DNA from: an uncultured Propionibacteriaceae bacterium
Lineage (GTDB): Bacteria; Actinomycetota; Actinomycetes; Propionibacteriales; Propionibacteriaceae
NCBI GenBank assembly: GCA_937965785.1
Contig: CALCKT010000057.1
Span: 60,120 to 124,119, forward strand
DNA: 64,000 nucleotides
Direction: 5' to 3'
The notes beneath the pieces were generated by a model. That model was not told the DNA's origin and ran no database searches. It saw only the letters and a list, made by a program, of their open reading frames with translations. Made by a program: the position numbers and the translations under genes. The stretch's first letter is position 1; each line of letters begins with the position of its first letter. This document shows positions 37,589 to 46,600 of this stretch, one piece after another.

Positions 37589-40084
37589 TTAGAAATCGAA
37601 GTCCGATGTGAACGAGCGCCTGAGCAGATACTGGGCCCGCTGGTAGATGCGCCACTGGGTGGTGTTTGGTATTTGCTCTTCGAGCCGGAACTCGACCGTA
37701 CGGTTGTTGAACTCGTTGGCATCCTGGCTGAGCAGCATCCGTGCGTTCTGGTAGCGGTCGCGTGCGTCATCGGAGGGCTGGTCGAACAGCAGCTCAGGCT
37801 GGTTCGATATCAAGGTTTCGCCGACGTAAATCCCAGCGCGCAGCGTGCGCGGCTGAATTTTATCGCTGACCGGCTCGGTTTGGAGGAGTTTTACGACGAG
37901 CTGGCCGGTGGTGATCTTGTTCGTCTCGGGCAGCACGTCGACGTTGACGGGCCGAGTGTCGCTCTTGCGTTTTTTGTTGACCCGGAGCACCGGCACGACA
38001 ATTTCCTGGAGTGTGGCCCCGCCGTGAACGAACCGTGAGCCCGCGCCGGGCAGCTTGAGCCGGTGGATCGACTTGGGAATCTGCACCTGAAGGTCGCTGC
38101 CGAGCCCGAGCTGCTCGGGCTCGAAGGTTCGGAACGCGGGATCATCCTTGAGTTCCCGGCCCAGCACATATCGGCGGTTCACCACCACAAGCTCGTCACC
38201 CTGCGGTTTGGTCGAGAGGTAGAAGGTATCGGCGAGCGCGGTGTCCTGGTAGAGGAAGCCGTGGTCGGCCGTCACCAGGATGTTCGTGGCGTTCGCGTTT
38301 GCCAAGCGTTTGATGAGGCTGACCAGATCGCCAAGCGCCCTATCGGCCGCCTCGAACACCTGCCGTTCGGTGCGGGCCTTGTCACCAGTCGCGTCTATCC
38401 GGTCGTGGTAGACGTACAACACCCGGTGCGCGACGTACAGCTCGCGCAGCTCGCTGCTCGACATCGCGAAGACATCTTCAGCCTGGATAGCGAACCCGTC
38501 CACCGGAGCCAGTACCTTGTTGCGGTTCGCTGTCCCGTCGCAACGCTGGCCATCGACGACCACTGGGTCGCCATCGTGGGAATGGGCCAGCGTCTTGTGC
38601 GGCAGGAGGGCAGCCATGCCAAGTTGGGTGTAGCTTGGCAGCACGCCCAGCATCGCGTCGAGGTCCGCATCGAAGCGGTCTTCCTGGCGGATACGCGAAC
38701 GCAGCTCGTCGGCGACCTCGTATCGCAGCGCATCGGAGATGATGACGACGGCCTTCCGGTTGCCCTTGCGGATGATCGGCTCGACGTGGTCAACGAAGAA
38801 CCTCGTCTGCGAGCGCAGTGCGACTGAACGCCAGTCACGCACCGCATCAACTTGCCGCTGCCAGGCGCTGCCTAGCTCATAGAGGTATCGGTTCGCGTAG
38901 TACTTCTCTACCTCGGCACGGAGCGCTTCAAGCGGGCCTGCGTACTCAGTTGTGCGAGCGGCGAAGTGGAACTGCCTGTAGAGCTGATCGATGCGGAACC
39001 AGTGCTTGCGATACCGGTCGAGCCCGTCATCGAACGAGGCGACCTCGAACCTCGCCGAAGCGAACTCGCTCAGCAGATCGGAGGCAGCGGCGAGAGCCGC
39101 GTAAAGTGCCCGGTATCCCTCAACCCAGATGCTGCTCTGGCGGGCGCGAATGGTCTCGGACACCTCACGTGCGCTCATTGTCCGCTCGATGATTGCCTGA
39201 GCCAGCGTGCTGATGATCTTGCGCTCCACGTCCTCAAAGAGGTCGTTGCCCACAAGCTCGGGAATATCGGCGTCCTCGATGGTGCGGGCATAATCGAGGC
39301 TCTTGGCTGCTCGTCGCGCCAAGGTGGCGAAGGCGTCAGCACTGCGCCGGTCGTTACGCAGACTCGCGAAGTCGAGCTGAATATTACGCAAAGCCCCGGG
39401 CGTATCTGATGCGAACCCATCGATCGCCTGCCGAAACATCCACAGCACAAAATCATCGATACTGGGCTCGCTCGCCCTGTAGCGATAGATCTTGGCCGCA
39501 CCATCCCAGTGGAAGCTGTCGAGCCCAAACTCAACCAGTGCCTCGTACTTGGCCCTCTCACCGCGTGAGTTCTCAATAAGTAGTGTGCGCGTGAGTTCCA
39601 GCATGCTGTGTTCTCGCTGATCGAGAAGCACAGCGCACATCTTCGCACGCAGCCTGTCGACGTCATCGTCGGCGGCGAGCAACGCCGTGAGGCGTTGGAC
39701 CCGCTCGGTGTCGCGAAAGTAGCCTTCGTGCTCACGCACTACTTCATCGATCCCGGTGCCGATCAGGCCGAGCCCTTGGCATACCAGCGCGACCCAATCA
39801 GCGGTGAAGACCCCGTACGCAAGTTCAAGGTCAAGCAACCAGTTCCCGGTGTCGGAAGGTACCGGGCCATCGCGATAGATGAGGAACTTGCCGTACGGCT
39901 CATCATGAAGCACCCGGTTCTTCAACGCATATTCGTTGTTCTCCACCCGCAGAATGGTCACGCCGCCGAGAACAAGCGAGTCGATCTCTGCTGCGTACTC
40001 GCCGTCGGTGTCATGCCAGAAGACCAAGCGCTGAGACGTGAACCTCTGCTCCAGGTGAGGTAGGACGGCACTGAGCGAGCTCAT
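37589..40084 (-). CDS. pglZ: BREX-1 phosphatase-like protein PglZ
   Basis: 831 aa. The alkaline-phosphatase-fold PglZ core is clear: VVIISDALRYEVADEL (Asp451), YVYHDRIDATGDK (559-569), NILVTADHGFLY (605-612) and RFVHGGATLQEIVVPVL. It starts VLPHLEQRFTSQRLVFWHDTDGEY, as in type A PglZ of BREX-1. PglZ is essential for both phage defence and host methylation in BREX, though its true substrate is unknown. The start overlaps the stop of the nuclease gene by ATGA, so its translation depends on that inserted gene. Confidence 0.95.
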   Translation of the reverse strand: MSSLSAVLPHLEQRFTSQRLVFWHDTDGEYAAEIDSLVLGGVTILRVENNEYALKNRVLHDEPYGKFLIYRDGPVPSDTGNWLLDLELAYGVFTADWVALVCQGLGLIGTGIDEVVREHEGYFRDTERVQRLTALLAADDDVDRLRAKMCAVLLDQREHSMLELTRTLLIENSRGERAKYEALVEFGLDSFHWDGAAKIYRYRASEPSIDDFVLWMFRQAIDGFASDTPGALRNIQLDFASLRNDRRSADAFATLARRAAKSLDYARTIEDADIPELVGNDLFEDVERKIISTLAQAIIERTMSAREVSETIRARQSSIWVEGYRALYAALAAASDLLSEFASARFEVASFDDGLDRYRKHWFRIDQLYRQFHFAARTTEYAGPLEALRAEVEKYYANRYLYELGSAWQRQVDAVRDWRSVALRSQTRFFVDHVEPIIRKGNRKAVVIISDALRYEVADELRSRIRQEDRFDADLDAMLGVLPSYTQLGMAALLPHKTLAHSHDGDPVVVDGQRCDGTANRNKVLAPVDGFAIQAEDVFAMSSSELRELYVAHRVLYVYHDRIDATGDKARTERQVFEAADRALGDLVSLIKRLANANATNILVTADHGFLYQDTALADTFYLSTKPQGDELVVVNRRYVLGRELKDDPAFRTFEPEQLGLGSDLQVQIPKSIHRLKLPGAGSRFVHGGATLQEIVVPVLRVNKKRKSDTRPVNVDVLPETNKITTGQLVVKLLQTEPVSDKIQPRTLRAGIYVGETLISNQPELLFDQPSDDARDRYQNARMLLSQDANEFNNRTVEFRLEEQIPNTTQWRIYQRAQYLLRRSFTSDFDF

Positions 40085-41133
40085 TCAGCGTCCTCCTGCT
40101 GTGGGGAGGCTTCGAGTTCGCGCCGCGCGACCCGTTCCGCCGCCGCCTCATAAACCTGCTGGATGCGTGCTTGAAGCTCAGCCTTCGGTGGCAGCGCAGT
40201 CCAGTACTCTGCCACGACAATCCCGTCTTTGTGCATTTCCAAGAGTTCGATCTGCTCGCGGCTCGTCTCGGTACAAAGAATCAGGCCGATCGGCGACTCC
40301 TCTCCCTCCCTACGTTCGTAGCGGTCGAGCCACTTCAGGTAGAGCTTCATCTGGCCTTCGTAGGTGGCCTTGAACTTGCCGATTTTCAGTTCCACGGCAA
40401 CGAGGCGTCGCAGTGGCCGACTGAAGAAGAGCAGGTCGAGGTGGTAGTCATCGTCGTCAATGATCATCCGCTTCTGTCGCTCGACGAAGGCGAAGCCATT
40501 TCCTGTCTCTAGCAGGAATGCCTCCATGTCACGGATGATGGCGGCCTCGAGATCGCGTTCGAGGAACGTGTCTTCCAAGCCGAGGAAGTCCAGCAGGTAG
40601 GGGTCGCGGAATACATCGCGCGGGACCGCGGTCTCGCCGACGATCTGAGCATTGGCGATCTCTCGACGCTCGTAGCCCTTCCTGGCGATCAACTGGCGTA
40701 GGCCGCGGACGCTCAGTCTCTGACTGATGGCCTCTTGCGCGTAAAAGGCTCTGGCCTCGGCGCTCTTCAGGGGAAGTAGCGCCCTGAAGTGGGTCCAGCT
40801 CAATTGTCGCCCCAGCGAGACGACACTCTGCTCGTCAGGGAACTGCTGGGCAAACTGGATCATGCGGCGGAGGTTCTTCTCCTCGTACGAGCGTCCGTAC
40901 CGCTCCACCAACTGTCGTCCCAGCGAGACGACAATCTGCTCCCCGTAGGCTGCCCGCTCCGAGCCGAGCACCTCCTCGCCGATGAGGCGGCCGAGCCGCC
41001 AGAAGGTCAGCGTCAAAGCCAAGTTCGCTTGACGAGCGGCCGCAACCTGCCCCTCCTCGATCACCTCCGAGGCGCGAGTCAGCAGGATTTGTTCTGCTTT
41101 TCCGCTTCCGCTGCTGCGAGCAATCTCAGCCAT
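40081..41133 (-). CDS. YhcG/DUF1016-type PDDEXK nuclease
   Basis: 350 aa. The N-terminal DUF1016 domain (YGEQIVVSLGRQLVERYG, NLRRMIQFAQQFPDEQ, LSWTHFRALLPLKS) is followed by a PD-(D/E)XK nuclease core: YHLDLLFFSRPLRRLVAVELKIG, with Asp233, Glu248 and Lys250 as likely catalytic residues and Gln261 after them. DUF1016 proteins are found with restriction and other defence loci and are probable DNases. It overlaps pglZ by 4 nt and a 47-codon micro-ORF by 8 nt, so it is embedded in the BREX operon. It is not a standard BREX-1 component. Confidence 0.9.
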   Translation of the reverse strand: MAEIARSSGSGKAEQILLTRASEVIEEGQVAAARQANLALTLTFWRLGRLIGEEVLGSERAAYGEQIVVSLGRQLVERYGRSYEEKNLRRMIQFAQQFPDEQSVVSLGRQLSWTHFRALLPLKSAEARAFYAQEAISQRLSVRGLRQLIARKGYERREIANAQIVGETAVPRDVFRDPYLLDFLGLEDTFLERDLEAAIIRDMEAFLLETGNGFAFVERQKRMIIDDDDYHLDLLFFSRPLRRLVAVELKIGKFKATYEGQMKLYLKWLDRYERREGEESPIGLILCTETSREQIELLEMHKDGIVVAEYWTALPPKAELQARIQQVYEAAAERVARRELEASPQQEDAE

Positions 41134-41269
41134 CGGCAGCCTCCACCACTTTGATCTGCTTGAATGCTGGGTAGAACTTCGGGTAGTTGACCTTCACCCC
41201 ATCATCAAGGAGCTTTCCCTCCCGATCGGTGACACGCCCATCCGCTCCTAGGGGTAGGTTGCCAGTCAT
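41126..41269 (-). CDS. 47-aa micro-ORF resembling a PglX C-terminal tail
   Basis: The ATG at 41269 overlaps the stop of the AAA ATPase gene (ATGA), and its stop overlaps the nuclease gene start by 8 nt, so it sits exactly in frame with operon coupling. It encodes MTGNLPLGADGRVTDREGKL, then LDDGVKVNYPKFYPAFKQIK and a short end. The middle matches the C-terminal motif of PglX (LDDGVLVNYLRFGKALAKI in the intact pglX here). It is either the scar of a second or older pglX or a real small protein that keeps ribosomes moving into the nuclease gene. Confidence 0.6.
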   Translation of the reverse strand: MTGNLPLGADGRVTDREGKLLDDGVKVNYPKFYPAFKQIKVVEAADG

Positions 41270-43656
41270 GAGACAGGTCCTTCCTGCAACGCTGACACAG
41301 GGGCGCCCAGTAGTGCTTGTTCCTTAATGTCGAGGGCATTGCACATAGATGAGACGTGGTTGCTATCCACGTGATACATGAACCGGAAAAGGGATCTGAG
41401 TACTGCCGTGGACTCACTCGGATCGAGCGAACGCGAGATGTCAGCCTCCTCAAGGTGCGAGTACGCATGCAAATAGCGCTCAACATGTGTCCGCACCGAA
41501 TCGTCGAGACCTGGATGATCCTCCAGTACGGCGCGCATGGAACCGTGGAACGACCCCATTTTGTCTGGACGACGGAAACTTAGGAATGACTCCATCATTC
41601 TACGTGCAGCATTAGGCATGAGAGCCATGATTTCCATCTGCTCCGCCAGCCCAAGCCCACTATCCGCAGTGAGGAGTCCGTCGGCAACCTTAGAGAACAG
41701 GAAGTGATACTGGGACCTCAGCTTCCGCGCCTTCTTATCGTCAAGCGGCCACGGGACGAGCCGTGGTCTCCGCTCTGCAACCCCACGGTTGCCAGCCTCG
41801 CACGTAACGCGCATCTCGTACGCACTGTAGCCACCCTCCTTCTCACGAACGCCCTTGGGTACTGACTCCATCTGAACGAGCCATTGGCGGAAGAGTTCGA
41901 AGTTGTGAGTCATGAGAAAGACTTGACTGACCTTGGTCTCGGCCACAAGCTCGGACCAGATATGAGCGGAAGCGCCGAACAGGATACTGTTGTCCAAGCT
42001 GGACACCGGGTCGTCGATGACAACGATCGGCGGATCCCCCTCGATCTTGTCCTCCCGGACGCTCACGAGGAAGTAGAGCAGAGCAATGGCTGTTTGTTCC
42101 CCTTCACTGAGGTTAGTGGCAGGGGCACCGTTGCGCTCGATGACATAGTGCTTCCTATCAGGGGCGGTGCTGAACCTGAGTTCACCCCGACCGAGGAGCC
42201 TGGCGACACTGTCAGTCAACTCTTTTGCTCCGGGCACCGGATCGCCGCCAACGTTTTCCAGCGAGGCGATCTGGTCCCTGAGCTCGCCAGCCTTCTTTTC
42301 CAGCGCCTCAGCCGCCAACTCCTTGTCTTCTGCATCCTCCTTGAGTCGCTTGTACTCGTCGGCGAACTGCTTGACGTGGTACAACTCGACGCGCCGTGCG
42401 GCCGAGCGCGCCTCTTCATCGTGCTTGCTGATCTTCTCCGCATGCTCAGCAACGACCTTCTTGAGCCCCGCGGTATCCGGTACTTTCAGTGTGACGTCCA
42501 GCCCTAGGCTAGCGACATCGAATGGGTTGTTTCTCTTCTGCTTCAGTGCGGCCACGATACGCTCAACGGCCTGGGAGTAAGCCTCGTGCTCCTCCTGGTA
42601 GGTAGTACGCGCCCGCTGGAGATCAACCTTGAGATCCTCATAGACCGACGTGTCAGCGGGGAGGGAGTCCAGATAAGTCTTCGATGCCGTCACGGACGCC
42701 TCGAGATGACCCACTAGGGCATCAATGTCCCCCTGGAACCGTTTGAACGAGTCATCAAAATGCGCGTTGAGCTCGGCGCACCTGTCCGCGGTCAGCGGTT
42801 GTCCACAGAACAGGCACTCGTCAAGGCCGTCATGGAGAGGGATGCCTTGTTGTACCCAAGAGGACCGGTCCGGGCGCCCCCGCAGACTTTCGATGACTTG
42901 AACGACCACCTCGGTATCTACGAGGCGGCGGGCATCGTCCACAGCCTCTTCTCCGGCGACAGGCATCTTCGAGGTCAAGCGGAGAGGGTCCATGGCTTTG
43001 CTGGTTGCCAGCTTTCTATCTACATCGAGGTCGGTGGATGCATCACTGAGGATGGCTGTGTCTCCGTCGAGAAGCGTGCGCACCTGACGTTTTGTATAGG
43101 TGTTGGTGGCTCGATACTGGCTGTCTGACGAATTCCTGAGGTCGTCAACTACTGTCTTGGCTATCGATGTTAGGCGGTCCTGTACTGCTTTATTGGCTGA
43201 ATTTGCTTCTTTCTTTGCCGTAATAATTCTGGGTTGCGTATCGTTCAACTCTTTGCGAAACTCGGCTAGCTTGGCTTCCGTATCAACGTTCCTCTTCCCG
43301 ATGGTAAGTAGAGAGTGAGGCTTTGGTCCCCGCTCAGCTTCGAAGAAGAGGTTCTGTAGAACGAAGTCCCTGTTGAAGACTCGTGCCCGCTCCCAGAATT
43401 CAGGGGCAAAAGCGGCTGCTATCTCAGAGGCCCCGACTCCATCGATTTCAACATCAAGCACCATGCCAGAACTAAGCGCTTTTTGATTAGCATTTGCGCA
43501 GCCCAGTACGAGGCTCGCCAGTGTGCTCTTTCCGCTGCCATTCTGGCCGTAGATGAGGTTTACTCGTTCGAACTGGGTGTCTGACTCCTGCTTCCATCGC
43601 TGGAAGATTCGGTAGTCATCGATCTTCTTGATCCGCCGGATCATGGCTTTGGTCAT
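41266..43656 (-). CDS. RloC-like AAA ATPase with zinc-hook-type coiled coil
   Basis: 796 aa, AAA_13/SMC-like. Walker A YGQNGSGKSTL (37-45) is followed by long charged coiled-coil sequence (about 120-480) interrupted by a CxxC hook, ECLFCGQPL (C281, C284). The head closes with signature NLSEGEQTAIALL (about 515-527), Walker B IVVIDDPVSSLDN (544-556) and H-loop FLMTHNFELF (580-589). A 200-residue C-terminal extension ends the protein. This is the layout of RloC/PrrC-type defence proteins, in which the C-terminus is an anticodon nuclease; I cannot assign the nuclease residues here. It overlaps pglX by ATGA, so it is co-translated with BREX. Confidence 0.82.
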   Translation of the reverse strand: MTKAMIRRIKKIDDYRIFQRWKQESDTQFERVNLIYGQNGSGKSTLASLVLGCANANQKALSSGMVLDVEIDGVGASEIAAAFAPEFWERARVFNRDFVLQNLFFEAERGPKPHSLLTIGKRNVDTEAKLAEFRKELNDTQPRIITAKKEANSANKAVQDRLTSIAKTVVDDLRNSSDSQYRATNTYTKRQVRTLLDGDTAILSDASTDLDVDRKLATSKAMDPLRLTSKMPVAGEEAVDDARRLVDTEVVVQVIESLRGRPDRSSWVQQGIPLHDGLDECLFCGQPLTADRCAELNAHFDDSFKRFQGDIDALVGHLEASVTASKTYLDSLPADTSVYEDLKVDLQRARTTYQEEHEAYSQAVERIVAALKQKRNNPFDVASLGLDVTLKVPDTAGLKKVVAEHAEKISKHDEEARSAARRVELYHVKQFADEYKRLKEDAEDKELAAEALEKKAGELRDQIASLENVGGDPVPGAKELTDSVARLLGRGELRFSTAPDRKHYVIERNGAPATNLSEGEQTAIALLYFLVSVREDKIEGDPPIVVIDDPVSSLDNSILFGASAHIWSELVAETKVSQVFLMTHNFELFRQWLVQMESVPKGVREKEGGYSAYEMRVTCEAGNRGVAERRPRLVPWPLDDKKARKLRSQYHFLFSKVADGLLTADSGLGLAEQMEIMALMPNAARRMMESFLSFRRPDKMGSFHGSMRAVLEDHPGLDDSVRTHVERYLHAYSHLEEADISRSLDPSESTAVLRSLFRFMYHVDSNHVSSMCNALDIKEQALLGAPVSALQEGPVS

Positions 43657-46600
43657 CGAATGCCGTCCTTAGGGGTTAGCGGGTAGGTCGGCCAAGCCCA
43701 AGTCTCAACTTCAGTGCGTTTCTTTTCGATTTCGGGAATCTTAGCCAGTGCTTTGCCAAAGCGCAGGTAGTTAACGAGAACGCCGTCATCAAGGTCGATC
43801 GTGATCTGCTGAGACGCAAGCGGGTAGAGAACATCGTGCTCGTACTCGCTGAGCTCCACCAGGATCTTGCGGAGCCGCTCGGCTTCCTTCAGTGCGGATG
43901 CCCTCTCGCGAGCTGTGCTATCCCCGGCGACGACACGCTCCTGGTGCTGCAAATTCGCCTCCAGCTTGGCAATGAACTCTCGCAAGTGCTCGTTGAGAAC
44001 AATCGATACCGTCGAAGGCGTGTAGCGATGCATGTAGATTAGCGCATTGAAGGACCCTTTAGGGCTGGAGAACAGCCAGTAGATCGGACGCTTCTTATAC
44101 AGCTTCACATGATCGTCATAGAACCTCGACCGACCCGCACGGGTGATGAAATAGTCGCGCAGAGACTTTACCCCCAATGACTCTTCAACGAATCGAAGGT
44201 TCTCCTCGAAGTGCTCTTTGCCGAACACCACCCGCAGGAACTGGCGGAACTGCGCCACGATGTCATCCCCGAACCAATCTCCATCTACGATTGGGAGTAC
44301 GTTGTCCTTATCTGGCATGAACGTCGGTGAGGGCACCTTTGCGAGATAGTCCTGCATCGTTGATCCTTGATCGGCGAGAATGAGGCCGGGCTCATCGAGG
44401 CTATAGCGGCCAAACATGCAGCCCACGGCGAAGGAAATAAGCTCAGCAACAACGTCAGCACGTTCCAGTGCAGCGTACTCAGAGCGGTCTTTGTTCGGTC
44501 CATACCGGAACTGGACGTTGCGTGTGAGCGAGACCCGGTGCAACGCGACCTCAGTCGGAACCTCCGCTTCAACGCCATATGCGTCGGCCACAATCTGATT
44601 GTTGAGAGATTCAAGGCGCCTTTGAGTGAGTGCACCCTCGGCCCATTTTTCCGACAGCGCATTTACGACCTTGTCAAGTTTGGATAGCGGTGTATCGAGC
44701 AGCGGTGATCTAGAGAAGTCCCAAGAGGTCTCGAACGAGTCCCAATCACCACGCGACGCTTCCGTGAGGGTCTCTACGAGATCCGACATCTCATCGCTTC
44801 TTCCTGAAACCAGCCGAGGGAGTGAACGAATTTGACCGACCTCGAAGTTGAGTGTGGGTGCGAGCGCGCCGAGCATGCTCTGAACAGCAGATGAATTCAG
44901 GTAACCCGACAGCACGTTGAAGTCTCCTGCCCCGGTAATGCTTACGGCTGCGTCTGTGAACACAAAACCAACATTGTGAAAGCGGAAAGCCGGGTCTCCT
45001 GAGCTGATCTTGGAGCAGGCGAGGGCTGGCTGGAAAGCGGTGGAGAGATTTCGTGGGGTTGAAGAAGGTGACTCGATTATGGGGCGTCCATTGTCGCGCC
45101 AATCAATAACAAACTCGTTGTTCCCGTACCAACGGCGGAACTCTCCGCCCTTGTCGGCCGCTACCCAGCGATGGTTCGTGCCGGAGTTAACTGTGTGTCC
45201 GAAGGTCGATCGACCTCGATCAACCTCCCACCATTGGCGCAGGTACTTTGCGTTGGCTCCGGTCGTGATTCCTTGAGCGATTTGTACCTCATCGCTCAAG
45301 GAATCACGACTGACTCCTTTAGCAAATTTCCCTCCGCGCTGCTCGATTGTGCCCGTGAATGCAAGGAGCATGGGCACTGAGAGCCAGTAAGCAAACGGCG
45401 ACCCAGGGATTTTCGTGAAATCGACAGGGTTGACACGGTAAATATACCGTTCCATGCCCTCAACTGCCTGGTCGGGTTGCTGTTTTCCATTTCGGTTGGC
45501 CGCAATGATTTCGAGCGCTTTAGGCCCTTGGGCGGCTGGGCCGACAAAGTCAGATAGCTGCACGAAGGCGGCCGACGCAGAACGATGACCACGTTGCACC
45601 ACATATGTGCAGATCGGCACTGTTGCCCCGTCAAATCCTGAATACTCCAACTGAACAAGGGAAACCACTGTCTCCCGCTCGATTAAACGCTTCCGAATGG
45701 GAACATATGACCTGATGAACATCCACACAAACGGAGTCATTAGCCCCACCAGCCCTCCGGTGACCGTGGCATCGAGGCACCGGTGGATAAACATGGCAAA
45801 CAAATCGGACTTTGAGTCGGCGTACTCCAGCTTTGCGAAAGCAGCGAGAGTCGTGTCCATATTCTTGGACCCCATGTAGGGAGGGTTCGCCACCACTACG
45901 GCGTAGCGAGGAATCAGAAATTTAGCTTGTTGCACAACCCGTTTCGCTCGCCTGATGGTATCAGCCAAAATCAAGTCGCCACTATCATCGAGCGACGACA
46001 CGTGTCGACCTAGTTCGGTAGTCACGTTGGGATTAGGCTTTATGAGGGCGCCGAGCGTTTCGGCTTTGGTGAACTGGGTCCAGAACAGTTCCTCCGCGTT
46101 CTTGTCGCCATCCTTGGTTACGAGGTAGTCCAACTCATCACGGGTGAACGAGATCGATTCGAGCATGCAGATGTTCGGCTGGACAAGCTCGTCCAGGAAC
46201 GTGCGTTGTCTGGCACGTGCCTTCATCGTGAGCGCGAAGGCTGCCAGTGCCCCTGCTCGTGGGTCGATTTCGGTGCCGTGAAGGTTGTGGGTCAGGATCA
46301 ACCCAGGGATTTCGGAGGGCGCGTAGCCCTCTTCTTCGTAGATCACATAGAGCAGGTCGAAAGCGTAGGTGAGCATGTGCCCGGAGCCGCAGGCTGGGTC
46401 GATGATCTTCAGTTCCTCGGGGGTGCTGATCCTGAGGAAGTCGGTCTCTTCGTCGATCGGGGCGATGTAGTAGTCCATCTGCTCGATGAGATGAGACTCG
46501 GGATGGTTGAGCATCCATAGACGACCCACTGAGTTCTCGACGAGGTAGCGGACGATCCAGTGCGGGGTGAAGAGCTGCGTGGCTGCCGGAATCTCCGCCG

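Noticed and set aside
36464..38038. 524-codon plus-strand frame opposite brxL and pglZ
   Set aside because: Antisense shadow spanning two unrelated BREX genes; no ribosome site or motif.
40803..40935. Repeated VVSLGRQL in the DUF1016 nuclease, with near-identical DNA
   Set aside because: Both places normally carry a similar I/V-V-x-x-L-S-x-Q-L pattern in this family, so it is expected and not a tandem duplication.
41266..43656. Calling the BREX-embedded ATPase a proven anticodon nuclease (PrrC/RloC)
   Set aside because: The ATPase and hook layout fits, but I cannot identify the Arg-Glu-His nuclease triad in the C-terminus, so only 'RloC-like' is kept.
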